DNA from: Oxytricha trifallax
Taxonomy: Eukaryota > Ciliophora > Spirotrichea > Sporadotrichida > Oxytrichidae
Reading direction: 5' to 3'
DNA length: 64,000 bases
Assembly: GCA_000711775.1 (NCBI GenBank)
Contig: ARYC01000058.1
Location: 62,001 to 126,000 of the forward strand
Positions 1 to 10,523 of the stretch are shown in pieces. Numbering within the stretch: the stretch's first letter is position 1; each line of letters starts with the position of its first letter. The position numbers and the translations under genes are program-made. The notes under the pieces are model-generated. The model had not been told where the DNA came from and searched no databases. It saw only the letters and a list, made by a program, of their open reading frames with translations.

Positions 1-300
1 ATTTATTATATTGTAATATATTTTTATATTTAGAATTTTATCTAAATCAAATTTATCTTTTTTCTTATAAACTAAGCGAAACTTTTCCTGCAATAATAGC
101 ATGATATAAAAATCTTACTAAAAAATATAATTGAAGAGTCAGAGAAACTTTCATCATCATCATCATCAGATGAGTCTTTAGAGTCAGAATCTCTGTACTT
201 GATCTAGTTTTCTTGGTCAAGTTGCTTTATTATTGCTTATGTTTCTGGAGTAAATTTTCCAGTAAGACGAAACAATGTCAAATCTTTTTTTTATACTGCT
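1..300 (-). CDS. Partial acidic protein, 3' part
   Basis: On the minus strand an open frame runs from about 300 to the window edge when TAA/TAG are read as Gln. It starts in a Lys/Leu/Thr-rich stretch, then has Ser-Asp repeats and a run of five Asp (near 150-175). A plausible GT-AG intron (about 75-105) would link it to a Lys-rich tail. The 5' start is not visible; the sequence upstream (300-540) is AT-rich with no clear frame. No family is recognised. It could be a spurious frame, but the D/S-rich composition is unlike surrounding noncoding DNA. Confidence 0.35.
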
Positions 301-617
301 TTATATATTAAATATTTTAAAAGGCGTTATTATCGATTATAAGAAAAAAATTTGCTCATATTTAATCAACAAGTTTTTTTTCAATCTGTCGTATTCATAA
401 AATATTTAAAAATTTATCATATTAAAGAATCTTTTAAATTTGTCATTTAACCCCTAAAGAATTATTAAATAAGGAATTAAACTAAAAATTTTAATGTTGT
501 TTTTTAAATCATTTATACTATATATTTTTTTGGGATTCACTACATTACCTCTCAAGCTTTCTATTGACATGCTTTTTATGTTACCTCACAGCCTTAGATA
601 TCCCAAATGTACTCTTT

Positions 618-1499
618 TCAATTTTTCTTGTCTTACTCTTTAAGTTAAGAATCCAAATACACTTTCTTCAAACCTTAATCTTCCTTTGTTTTCATCTCAA
701 AGTCCTCCTTCTTCACATAAACTGTTCCTAGTTATTTGGCAATAAACTCTTACAACTATTCAAATTTTAAGTCCATCTTCTTATTCATATTTTGGTCAAC
801 GTTGTCAATTTTAGTATCTATGTTGCTTAATCTCAAATCAAAGCCGCCAAATTTAGTCTCAATATTGTCAATCCTAAACTTCACCTCTTAACTCATGCTC
901 TATACTTCATCAGAAATCTTTTTCTCCACCCTTTAAGCAAGTCTTTCTACCTTGTCAGTAAAATCACAGTGAAGGTTTTGTAAAGAGTAAAACCCATGCT
1001 AGATATCTTTTTCCATTTATTCATTCCTATTATTGATTTTGATTTAAGCTTGCTGAATCACTTTGATATCTTTGCTGATCTACAAAGTATTTTAAGATGC
1101 TTAGTATGATTATTTTCTGGCATTAATGGCATCTTTTGTTAAATGGTTAAGAGCACAATTGATCCTATGATCTATCTTTTATTAATACTTGTAAATTAGA
1201 TTTATTGCTTATTCTTGAGATTTCTTTATTTCCCTTAACGTTTTCTCATGCTTATCCTCAAATTTATCGAACTGGCTGGCTGTATCTTCGGAGAGAAATT
1301 TATACTTTCCCATCTCTTTGGAATGCTTACGAAGTTAAGTTTCATGTTCCATTTAATTTTTTTCAAATTTGACAAATTTTGCTCTTACACTATCTCCAAC
1401 ATACTATAAGCTTTAACTTCTATATATTAAATCATCTTTTGGAATTTAGTCACCCCAATGAACAGAATCAAGATTGTTTTTGCGACACATGTTTCCCAT
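618..1499 (-). CDS. MGNMC coiled-coil protein, pair A
   Basis: An uninterrupted 293-residue frame (hypotrich code, many TAA/TAG as Gln, TGA stop at 618-620). The N-terminus is Met-Gly-Asn-Met-Cys, the pattern for N-myristoylation on Gly2 with possible palmitoylation of Cys5, so membrane attachment is inferred. The rest is Lys/Glu/Gln-rich with heptad-like spacing of Ile/Leu, and a section near residues 200-240 repeats Asn-Ile-Asp/Glu-x-Lys units, so a long coiled coil is likely. No enzyme motif is seen. The gene lies head-to-head with the membrane-protein gene starting at 1876, with 376 bp between the starts. It is the longest intact member of a family also seen at 2415, 9141, 9772, 12157, 14221 and 18087. 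No IES or intron is needed. Confidence 0.75.
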
Positions 1500-1875
1500 C
1501 AAATTGCTGAATATTTTATCGAAAAGTATCTCTTGAAGGTTTTATAGATTAAACTGTTATTATAGTTACCTGATTGATTCATTAAGTGAGTTATTATTAT
1601 TTCTAAGACTTAAATGTTCAGATTAATTAAACAAGAGGATTTAATACTATTAAAGGATAATAGTGGAATTATTCAGATTTAACAAGTTAAGTTATTAAAA
1701 CTAAAATTCTAGTGTTTATTAAATTTATTTGTGAATTCTTACATTAATTTGCTCTTACTTAACTTATCTTATTAATTATTCCATTTCCTCATCTCCTCAC
1801 GATTATTATCTTATAGATTGTTATAATAATAAAAGGAATGAAAAATCCAAATTAAATAAATAAATAATCAGAAGT
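1500..1875. promoter_or_regulatory. Divergent intergenic region, pair A
   Basis: This AT-rich spacer separates the starts of the divergent pair. Its right half, from about 1760 (TTATTCCATTTCC…TTATAGATTGTTATAATAATAAAAG), is conserved almost base for base upstream of the membrane gene in the copies at 10420-10523 and 19075-19183, although it is not translated. That conservation suggests shared 5' UTR or promoter sequence; no defined factor site can be named. Confidence 0.4.
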
Positions 1876-2172
1876 ATGCAATACAAGTTGAAGAAGAATG
1901 CGAATTCTTCACAGGACTTCACCAACCACATCCAACAAAACTCCATGGTCTCCTCCGACCTATCCTTCCAGTAAAACAAACTCAGGTTTTCAGGAAACGC
2001 CTCCCCCATCAGCAGGGACCAGAATACTATTGCCAATAATATTAAACTGAGACTGAACATCTGCCAATGGATTTCATTCGGCTTCCTTGTCCTGGTTTTC
2101 CTGTTTTTATTTGGGTTTTTTATTTATCAGTGGAGCACCTGGGGCAAAGTCAGGATCAATAGATATGGTTGA
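1876..2172 (+). CDS. Small single-pass membrane protein, copy A
   Basis: A 98-residue frame ends in TGA and contains one TAA read as Gln. Residues 1-55 are polar (Gln, Asn, Ser). Residues about 66-88 form one strong hydrophobic helix (Ile-Ser-Phe-Gly-Phe-Leu-Val-Leu-Val-Phe), followed by a short Trp-containing tail ending Arg-Tyr-Gly. A C-terminally anchored, single-pass protein is expected. Two paralogues (10524, 19184) differ mainly by single bases and one in-frame 18-nt length change, which supports the plus strand as the coding strand. The minus-strand standard-code ORF over the same bases is a shadow. SNARE-like topology is possible, but no SNARE motif was identified. Confidence 0.75.
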
Positions 2173-2414
2173 ATGGTACATTAAATATTAATATTAGTCT
2201 ATTATTAAATGGGAAAATAGTTATTATTATTTACTCATTTATAATTAAATTGTGAATTACTTATTATTCATATTAATTAGATAAATAATTTTGTGAAAAG
2301 AGAAGATTTTTAAATTATTTAATTGTTAATAAATTATATGTAATTTATAAAAATCTATATTTTTTATTGAATTATTAAATTAATAAGTTTAACCTTGATC
2401 TTTTAAATTTATTT

Positions 2415-2810
2415 TCATTTTTAATTATAATAATTTTGAAATTTTCTTAAATTCTCTATTTAATCTTAAGGCTACCAAGTTTCTCTCATCCTTTTCTCCA
2501 AAATTTAATTTCTTTTATGCTTTAAATCTTCAACTTGTAGTTTTTAGTCATTATTTAATAATTCTTTCACAATTTTTGTTACCTTGCTTAATTTTTTAAC
2601 ATCTTCGCATAAACATCCTTATTATTTTTGACTAGCTTTTACTTATTTATAGATGTTTTTCATTATTCCTTCAATATAGTCGTCATGAGTTTTTTATTTA
2701 ATCTCAAATTGTTTCATTTAATTGTTTAAATAAATAATGTCATTGTTGAATTTTCGGGCTTAATTTATCCAGGCAGTTTGATTATTATTTGATCCACAGC
2801 AATTTCCCAT
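2415..2810 (-). CDS. MGNCC coiled-coil protein, unpaired
   Basis: A 131-residue frame beginning Met-Gly-Asn-Cys-Cys-Gly-Ser, a strong dual-acylation (myristoyl/palmitoyl) signature. The body is Lys/Gln/Asn-rich with repeated Ile/Leu/Val spacing typical of coiled coil, ending in TGA. It belongs to the same family as 618-1499 but is less than half the length. It lies tail-to-tail with the membrane gene ending at 2172. No membrane-gene partner is seen to its right. Confidence 0.65.
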
Positions 2811-4098
2811 TTTATGTTGATTTTTAAAAAGTTGAAAATGAATTGTTAGTTAATTTAATTTATAATGTACTTTTACATTATACTATATAGATACTTTACT
2901 AAGACATTAATTTAAATATTCAAAAGAATTATTGCATGAATAATCTCAAAATTCACTTTGAAGAAATATATTAGCATTAATGAAATTTAATAGAAAACTC
3001 AAAAGATAAATACATGTAAACAAAATAACTTTAGATTTAATAATATCTTGATTTTTATAATTAAAAGTCTACTGATTAATTAAGTAATTAAGGGATTAGT
3101 TATTTATTTATTTAATTGATATTTAAATCTACAAAAGTTTAAGTACTTTAATTTATAGATATAATTAGTAATACCTAATTTTATTTTCAATTTAAACCTA
3201 TTTTTTAATTTTATAATTTGGTAAATTTAGTTATTATCACCTCCAATATTTAATCTCATCTAATTTTTTTGGTTATTTTTGTTTTTTATCTATTCCAAAT
3301 GACATTTTAATTATGAATTTTAATCAACTTTACGTTAACATTTTTATTAAAGTATTTCACAATTATGAAGCTTTGACAGCCAATCTTATGATTGGGAAAT
3401 CTAAAGAAACATTCATTACGCCAAAACCCCATCATGAGTATTATATTTGTTTTGATTGATTTGGGTAATATTGGGGATTGGGATTGATTGTAATTTTATT
3501 TCCTAATTTCATTATATTTTTTTTTTATTTTGTGCAAGAAATTCTATGTAATTCAATCTTGTACTATTATGTTTTTATGCTATCAATTAGTATATGTAGA
3601 ATTTTATGTAATTTTCTATTCTCGATATGCAAATAGTTCAATTTAATTTAAATTTGAAATTCCATATTTGAAGTTGCTTATTTCAATTTATATACTTCAA
3701 ATATACTTTTTTATTTTAGGAGGTTCTTCAAATTTAATTACAACTTCAATATCTTTTTCCATAATACATTTTAATTGCCTCCTAAAAGATGCCTATATAT
3801 AGTAGGTAATTTATATATAAGGGATTCTGAGGATAGATACATTATTTCAAGATTGAAAAACATTTTTGCTCATTTTACCTCAATGGGTCAAATGTATCAA
3901 TTATTAAATAAAGAATCTCTCATTCTTTCAATATATTGAATATTTTATTTATTTATGCCAGAATACTTTGTTAAAATTGTTTAAAATATGATCTTAAAAC
4001 CATATTAAACTCAATGGTATAGCATAAAGTGAAAGTAAATAGTTTGTTAAAGTTTATTTTTCAAAATTATTTTTGCTTTGATTTCAATAATTATTAAT
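2811..4098. other. AT-rich intergenic DNA
   Basis: No convincing gene on either strand. It contains one decayed TBE end (about 3421-3490). Around 3718-3785 a GGAGG…CCTCC inverted pair resembles the AGGAGGTCCTCC-type motifs inside TBE copy 1 (5910-6050), so part of this may be old transposon sequence. Confidence 0.5.
3421..3490. repeat. Decayed TBE terminal repeat
   Basis: The stretch starts CCAAAACCCCATCATGAG and continues with a TTTGATTGATTTGGG…TTGGGGATTGGG pattern. This follows the order of the TBE inverted repeat seen at 49035, with several substitutions. It is an orphan end in the 'left' orientation, with no matching element body. Confidence 0.45.
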
Positions 4099-4439
4099 CA
4101 AGACCCCAAAACACTTTCAGTAGTTTGATTGAGTTTTTGATTGATTAAAGTAGACTATTAGTGCATACTTTATTAGGGTTTTAATAGGGTTTATGTAGGG
4201 GTTTAATGTTTAAATATTAGTATTTTAAGCGAGAATAACAAGCGAGTTTTTAAAATATTTCACACAAACATAATCTTAGAGTCATGTGGCAGTTCTCTGA
4301 ATTTTATCTTTCTAAGTTGATGTTTTGTTGTTTGTATTGTTTGTTAATTCTCTTAGCTTGGCTTGATAATAGTTGAGTTTGCAAGTTCTCTGAGACCTTC
4401 ATTTATTTTATTTTTATCGAGAGATTGTTTGATTCTCTG

Positions 4440-5706
4440 CTTAGAATCTTTCTCACCCCTGCAGCTAAAGTAATCGTTTCTTAGCATTTCGCTCTCTATT
4501 ATTATTACTGCTAGAGCCCAGATATCCCATTAAGTTTCTCCATCTCTCAAGTCCTCTCTCTCTGGGAAATATCCAGGAGTGCCGTATACATTTCCTTATG
4601 CAGAGGCTTGCACTCTTTGAGCTCTGTTGAAGTAAATAATATATACTCTAAGAGGCTGAAAGTTCATCATGATATTCTCTGGCTTTAAGTCTCTATGAAC
4701 ATAACCTTGCTTATGAAGCTCTTCAATCCCCTCAACTATCTGCCCTACTATCTAGCTAATTTATCTCTGACATCTGATGTAAGATAAGAATTCTTTGTAA
4801 GTTATTTCAAGTAAAGGAATCCTGAAGGCTACATGATCTTTACCAAGTAAATAGCATCAAGCTAGATGATATGCCTGCACTCATTGAACTTTGCCTTTTA
4901 AAGAGCATAATACTCATTAACGAGTTCCATTTAGAACTTGTCATCAGCAAGGAAGTAATTGAATGGATATATCTTGTAAGCATATTAATCGTCAGTAATG
5001 ACTCTCTTCTCTATTTTACCTTCAAGAGTGAGGTAGCTATCTAGGCAAGAATCTAAGTCAATAATTTTTAATATAGGAATCTTCATTGCCTCCATTTTAA
5101 CCATGATTTTATTGATCTCAGAGACTGGAAAGTTCTTGACTGCTTTCTTCATTTTAACTTACTTCTAGACTTCAACTCTAAGAGACTCCACTGGGTTTCT
5201 TGATCTTCTCTTTTAGAGGAATCTATTCCCTGTAGGTTCATGAATAAAGACAAAACTTTGATTGTGCTTTTTCTTTAAGTGCACTTTGAGGTCTCTAGAA
5301 TGAGAATATGGCTCTCACAGAACTCACAGACATACTTCCCATCTTTCTTTTAATGCTTGATATATAACCTTGGCATATCATTGTGTATATCTCTTAAGTG
5401 TCTCTTATAAGTTGACTTGTAAGGTAAAACTTTATTGTATTCTTTGCATTAATAGTCAACTTTGGCTGGTATTTATTAATGCTCTATGGCGAGTTGTTTA
5501 AACTCCTCCTCAACTTGCACAGCTTCTATGATGACCTCCTACTTCATTTATATTTAAATCTCAAAGCAAGACTGGTCAAAGTTGTCATAAGTAGGCTCCC
5601 ACTGAGTACAAGCGTCTCTAGTCTCTACTTTTATTGGTTGCTGGAATGATAATTTTTATTGACTTTACCCAAGTAATGCCGCTCTTCTCAAAAGGTTAGC
5701 GCTCAT
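4440..5706 (-). pseudogene. TBE 57-kDa zinc-finger/kinase protein
   Basis: The reading begins near 5706 (Met-Ser-Ala-Asn-Leu-Leu-Arg-Arg). It shows C2H2-like segments around 5250-5450 (YQCKEYNKVLPYKSTYKRH and YVCEFCESH) and then a protein-kinase-like region. The catalytic-loop motif HRDLKPENIM is visible at about 4690, followed by an activation-segment-like GTPGYFP. The frame shifts several times, so it is broken. The paralogue in TBE copy 2 has the same domain order. The protein's role in transposition is not established by anything in this sequence. Confidence 0.7.
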
Positions 5707-6271
5707 TTTAGTTTGCTGATATATTTTATTATAATAATGATAAAATCTACCTAGATAAACTATAGTAGTCGAGTATAAGACACTCTGGTAGATTCTTTGC
5801 TGAGAGGTAAGAAAATTAAATAACCATAAAAGACTCTAAGTTGACATATTTTATGAGAATTTTATACGTTTTAGTAAATTAAAATACTCCTAATAAAGTT
5901 TTGTTTCTCTAGGAGGTCCTCCAAATCAAGAATGAACATAATTTGGAGGTAAAATTATTAAGCATTTTTAAATTTAATCTGCTCCTAATTAAGTTTTAAC
6001 TTTAAAATTTAACTCCTAATAAAGATTGAACTTAGTTTGGAGGACCTCCTAAAATAATTAAACATTATTAGGAGCAATTTAATGGAGAAAGTTTTATAAA
6101 AATGGAAATTAATCTGTAAAACTTGGAGCTAGTTTTTCAATGCTTCTCCTCATATCTTTTCTAGGTTGACCTCCAGTAGGTCCTCCCTATTTAGTAGTAA
6201 GATTTTAATAAACTTAGAAAGGATATCCATAATTTTAAATTTCATTAACATTTCTAGAAAGAGGAAGCAAG
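5707..6271. other. TBE internal noncoding spacer
   Basis: This lies between the divergent 57-kDa and 22-kDa genes. It contains repeated AGGAGGTCCTCC / TTTGGAGGACCTCC motifs and their half-sites at about 5910, 5945, 6040 and 6055, spaced by CTCCTAAT units. The motifs are near-palindromic and could be protein-binding or promoter elements of the transposon. The corresponding spacer in TBE copy 2 (50760-51010) uses a different near-repeat (TTGGTACCAA-like), so the sequence is not conserved. Confidence 0.45.
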
Positions 6272-7055
6272 ATGGAGTCTATGAATGATGCAATGAAGAG
6301 AATTTAATCTCAAGATTTAATATGAAAATTTCGAAGTAAAGAGGACCTTTATAGATACTTGGTATAGCAAGGTAAGTTCTTAATTAAGATTAATATATCC
6401 ATTGTAGTTGGACTCTTCTTGCCAACATAGAGAGGAACTAAAATCTCATTTTTAAAAGCCTTACTATGTAAAGAAAATAGCTTTTAAGTCTAATGAAATT
6501 AGGATGATAGAGATACCTAACTACCCTGAAATCTCTGTAACAAATCTTTATGATGATGCTATGAGTGATCCAGATGTTGCTCTCTACCTTCCATCAAAGC
6601 TACAGCTCTCTAATAAGTTGCCAGAGAGAAACTTCTTCTTTGGTGTACTTGCAACTCTGAAAGCTGAGTACTTAAATGAAGTTATTTAAGAAGCTCATAA
6701 GAAACGCTACAGCTCCTGAAGAAAAAGATAAGCAAGGAATTAAAATCAGTGACTCCTGGTTCTAGGAACTGCAGAAGCATCCATTCATCTCAAGTAAGCT
6801 TAGTCTTCTAACTTTATAGAAAAATCTGGTACTGCTATATACTTTATGAAAGAGCGCAGCAATTTAAACAGAGAGAGAAAATTTCAAGTAAAGAATGAAT
6901 TGAGTAAGAGACTCTTCAAAGATTGATAAAAGCCAGACGAGATGAACAAAGATGCAGGAGATGGCACTAAGAGAAGAAACATAGGCCCAAGCAAGCCTTA
7001 ATAGGGAGAAAAGAAAGAGAAGCCAAATCCCTTTACGGGCAAATTTAATAAGTGA
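6272..7055 (+). pseudogene. TBE 22-kDa protein, broken copy
   Basis: Homologous along its whole length to the intact gene at 51184-51974, with both introns in the same places (about 6372-6407 and about 6797-6822). Lesions include an in-frame TGA at codon 18 where the intact copy has TCA (Ser), a frameshift near 6490, another near 6708, and a TGA near 6925. The best-preserved stretch is 6504-6689. The function of the 22-kDa product is unknown to me. Confidence 0.8.
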
Positions 7056-7061
7056 ACTTAT

Positions 7062-8125
7062 TCACTCATTTAAATCTAATACTTAGTTATATACACAATA
7101 TCTTTCTTCTCTTGCGCACACTTTAGCTTTATCATCGCTGACTCTCTTAGCAGCAATCTTAATAAAATCTACTGTATCTATCTTCAAGTCGTGCATCAAA
7201 TTATATAGTAGAAGTTTCTTGTAGTGGCCTTTCAATAAACCCCAATATAAATAAAATCCATTGAATTGAGGACCGTAAGGAACATTAAATACAGGTGTTA
7301 TATTTAGGCTTTCATATTCCTCCCTTGAGTCTTAAGTTTAATGGACAGATGAGTTGTCTACAAGCAAAATAATCTCTTAGTCGGCATAATTATCTCTGAG
7401 TTTTCACAAGAACTTTATGTTTTATTAGGTCTTTATTGAGAGAGGATGGATAACATAAGTGTCGACGCCATTATCTTCGCTTATTCCACCAAGTATTGCA
7501 TAAGTTTAAACCTTAACCTTTTAATCATAAACTTCAATGTTGCTGTACCTCTTATACCAAGACCTTGATATGAATGTATTGAATGTCAATACTGCTTCTT
7601 CAGCGTGTATGAACTTTATATTATGCTCTTCAGACCTCTGCATTTAATCGAATATATAATTTAAATTATCCTTATAAAATTTAACATTAAAGCCAATCAC
7701 TCTCTTAATGCGATTGACTGTCTTGTAAGATATTCCGTTCTTTTTATATATGTTCGCTATAGATTAAGCAGAGATATGAAGCTTAGGAAATTGGCGATAA
7801 AACATCACAGCTCTCTAGCCAGAGAGAAGTGAACCCAGTATTTAAGAGTCTTATCATTAATAAGATAATCGATATGATTCTGCAAAAATTTTAGAGGTCT
7901 CTTAGACTTAGAATTAAGTTGCTATCACTTTAAATTCAATGCTAATAGACAGTGAGACCTAACAGTTGCTGGACTACGCTTTAAGAGCAGTGCAATAGAT
8001 TTATAGTTCAGTACTGGTTTGAATTATTCACTATACATATCACATCCATAACGCAGTTTAAACACTAAATATATATACTCTTCATCATAAATAGACCCCA
8101 AAAGCTTGTAATTTTAGTCTCGCAT
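7062..8125 (-). pseudogene. TBE 42-kDa transposase, catalytically dead
   Basis: An IS630/Tc1-type DD-E transposase with several stops and frameshifts. The first catalytic Asp, present as HADEAV in TBE copy 2, is HAEEAV here. The second motif is retained (LLVDNSS). The third acidic residue, NGIEFYW in copy 2, is replaced by NGFYLYW. Loss of two of three metal ligands means this copy cannot catalyse cutting even if read through. In-frame TGAs occur near the middle and after a Phe-Leu at about 7410. Confidence 0.8.
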
Positions 8126-8129
8126 TTAA

Positions 8130-8206
8130 TTAATAACCCCAACCCCTAACAAATTCCCTACAAATCAAAGCACTTATAAACCTCATTAAGGGGTTTTGGG
8201 GTTTTG
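8130..8206. repeat. TBE copy 1 right terminal repeat
   Basis: A ~77-bp terminal repeat ending GGGGTTTTGGGGTTTTG. Read inwards from the end it is nearly identical to the left end of TBE copy 2 for the first ~45 bp (telomere-like C4A4 block, then TTTATAAGTGCTTTGATTTG), and diverges after that. Confidence 0.85.
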
Positions 8207-8620
8207 ATTGTCTCATGGAAGAACTCTAGGTACTAGTCGATATTTCAGCTTTCGACCGATTCTAGATTTTTCCAACTAGTTAGTAATTTCAATGGACTCT
8301 TATCCATAATGCCAAGTGCGGATAACTTTGATCGACCAGGTACGACTGGTGTGATTGATAGACATGATGCCAAAACACCAATATAATAGTTGTTTCAAAG
8401 TATCTCAACTTCTTATCGGGACGAAGGTACAGCCTCTAGGTAGAAACCGTGTGTCTTAAGGGTATGAAAATATGAAAGACCAGGAGATAAGTACCGTTAA
8501 AGCTTTGAGTTTCCATTTGAAGAGAGGGCGAGGTAAATAGGAATCAGCATTTTATAAGGCAATGTTCGAAAATCAATGCTTAATGCACTTTGGTTCTCAA
8601 TTCAAAAATAGTATAAATGA
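8207..8620. other. GC-enriched unassigned segment
   Basis: About 400 bp directly outside TBE copy 1 that is clearly less AT-rich than its surroundings. Neither strand gives a frame longer than about 50-60 codons free of TGA, so I cannot call a gene. It may be a relic of another mobile element or a fragment of a coding MDS. AT-rich DNA resumes after about 8620. Confidence 0.4.
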
Positions 8621-8888
8621 GATTTAATTTCTTTTTCTTAAAATTCTCAAAATTTAGAGTAAATTTAAAGAGAGATATTGACAAATTCATTAATAAATTA
8701 AGTATAATTATATAAATGAAATTATTTCGGAAGTCTGTGATAGTTGTTATAAGTATTTATTATATAAAATTTTTTTAAAAAAAAATACAGTAAACTTCCC
8801 TTAAAAAATATTTTTTATCATAGACCAGTGCAGGAAACTTCCCCCCCCATTATTTATTATTTCTTCATAAAACCTGCATTTTCTATTC

Positions 8889-8963
8889 TAACCCCAATAA
8901 GACCCCAAATATAACCTATAAATCAAAGCATTTATAAACCTCGCTAGGGGTTTTGGAGTTTTG
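8889..8963. repeat. Orphan TBE end, copy 2 type
   Basis: A 75-bp sequence from TAACCCCAATAAGACCCC to GGGGTTTTGGAGTTTTG, matching the right terminal repeat of TBE copy 2 (53068-53144) with few changes. No element body is attached on its left, so it is a solo end or the edge of a deleted element. A run of eight C lies just upstream at about 8839. Confidence 0.75.
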
Positions 8964-9106
8964 AATGCAATACATTTATAGTTTAGTCTAAATTGATATA
9001 ATCACTGAATAAAATCACATCAATATCTTAATTTAAACACTATATCTATAAAATATTTATCGTAAATAATTTCAAAAACCTTGTTATGTTTATTTCTCAT
9101 TAAATT

Positions 9107-9180
9107 AATAACCCTAACCCCCTAACAAATCTCTAAACAATCAAAGCAATTTTAAACATAATTAATCAGTTTATGGCTTT
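9107..9180. repeat. Decayed TBE end, copy 1 type
   Basis: TAACCCTAACCCCCTAACAAATC…CAATCAAAGCAATTTTAAAC follows the right repeat of TBE copy 1 with many substitutions and has lost the terminal G4T4 block. It overlaps the 3' end of the coiled-coil frame at 9141-9598. Confidence 0.55.
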
Positions 9181-9598
9181 AAATATTCTTAAATCTTTTT
9201 AAATACTCTATTTTATTTTACAGTTTTAATTTTTTATCCTTCTTTTTCTTTCTGCTCCTCCTTACCGTCAACATCAGATGTAGAATTTGGATGAGGGTTA
9301 CCTCTTGCCTGAATCTATTCAAGATTTTAGGTTTCAGCAATAGGTGAGATTTTGAAATAATCTCCAAAGTGTACCAGGGTATTCTTGATAAATTGCAAAT
9401 CTCTTTAAGTATTCATCTTAAACATTTTTACATCGTCTTACAATGTTGTTATGTTGTCATTAATAACTGTGATGTTGTCATTAATAACTGTTATGTTGTT
9501 ATTAATTACTGTGATATTTCTATCATTAATATCCATGCGGATATTCAATTGTTGTCCAAGATTTTCAATTTATTGGAATATAAAATTTTTGAGATTTA
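9141..9598 (-). CDS. Coiled-coil family member with Asn/Ile repeats
   Basis: An open minus-strand frame of about 150 codons ending at TGA 9141-9143. An internal Met lies at about 9533; upstream the frame meets a TGA near 9600, so the true start is unresolved. The centre contains near-repeats of Ile-Asn-(Asn/Asp)-Asn-Ile-Thr-Val, visible in DNA as TTAATAACTGTGATGTTGTCA-type units, like the Asn-Val-Thr-Ser-Leu-Lys repeats in the gene at 12157. The C-terminal third is charged (Lys/Glu/Gln). No acylation start is seen. The last codons run into an old TBE end, so the terminus may be truncated or fused. Confidence 0.5.
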
Positions 9599-9771
9599 AT
9601 CAAAAGATATCAATCTATATAATAAATTTAAGAATTGACTAACTTAATTTATATGAAAGCTTAATATATTAGAAATAATATTGAAATAAGGCCAAAAAGT
9701 CATTAATAATTAAATGACTTTGTTTTTTTGTTTTTTTTTATTTATATATATAATTTTTTTGTTTTTTATAA

Positions 9772-10152
9772 TCAATAATTTTTAAGAAAGATAATAATAT
9801 CAACAATTCCTATTACGACTTGAACTATTTCCATTATACTTAAATAAATTGATATTAATTCTGAAAGTATTGAAAGTACCTCTAAAAGAGATATAAATTA
9901 TTGTTTAATTTAATTATAATTTACTCTTAAAAAATTATAATTTAACTTAATTGTTTAAATTTTATGATGAGCTTTAGCATATAGCTCCTTATCAACTTAT
10001 CTATCACATTGATATTGGAGGATATGTTTGTTAAAGGTTTTGATGTTATCTTGACCAGTAGCCGTATTTTTATTGGACTAGATGATAAGTTTCTTGTCAA
10101 TTTGTTCTAACTGATCAATAGTAGAAGCTTAAGGTTGATTACAGTTGTCCAT
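9772..10152 (-). CDS. Coiled-coil family protein, pair B
   Basis: A 126-residue open frame starting Met-Asp-Asn-Cys rather than Met-Gly-Asn-x-Cys, so the myristoylation glycine is missing while Cys4 remains. Residues 10-75 are polar with coiled-coil spacing. The last ~40 residues are strongly hydrophobic (repeated Ile/Leu/Val, ending Ile-Ile-Phe-Leu-Lys-Asn-Tyr) and could span or enter a membrane. It is head-to-head with the membrane gene at 10524, 371 bp apart. The hydrophobic tail is new relative to pair A and may arise from read-through into noncoding AT-rich DNA. Confidence 0.55.
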
Positions 10153-10523
10153 CTTAAATAAAGTTAAGTAAAATATTATTAATATTTGACTGATTAAATA
10201 TTTTCAAACATATTCAATTTAAATTTAGATGAGAATTACAAATGCGACTCAAAGTAAATAATTTAGATGTTATTAAAATGTTAATTTATTTATATAATAA
10301 ACTAAACTAGGTTATAGTAAATTCAGAATTTAGAATTAATTTATTTATTGTAATTTTATTTGTAAATTTTAAATACACTGAAGTGATACTATTACATAAT
10401 CAACCTTTTAATTTATTGATTTATTTTTCCATTTCCTTATTTCTTCAACATTATTATCTTATAGATTGTTATAATAATAAAAGCAGTGAAATATCCAAAT
10501 TAAATAAATAAATAATCAGAAGT

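Larger units (their letters stand above)
4099..8206. mobile_element. TBE transposon, copy 1 (decayed)
   Basis: A 4,108-bp element with the TBE layout. A zinc-finger/kinase gene runs leftward, the 22-kDa gene rightward, and the IS630/Tc1-type transposase leftward. The right end is a clean ~77-bp terminal repeat finishing GGGGTTTTGGGGTTTTG. The left end (CAAGACCCCAAAACAC) has diverged after its first ~16 bases. The flanks are AAT and ATT, consistent with an ANT target but not a perfect duplication. All three genes carry stops or frameshifts. TBEs are known in Oxytricha as germline-limited elements cut out during macronuclear development. Confidence 0.9.

Noticed and set aside
1821..2060. Minus-strand 79-aa ORFs repeated at 1821, 10469 and 19126
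   Set aside because: They are shadows of the plus-strand membrane gene, open only because the true frame uses TAA as Gln. Copy 3's 18-nt length change and silent substitutions fit the plus strand.
8820..8850. C-run as a telomere or nanochromosome end
   Set aside because: CCCCCCCC is a homopolymer without the A4 blocks of hypotrich telomeres; the nearby C4A4-like motifs belong to TBE ends.
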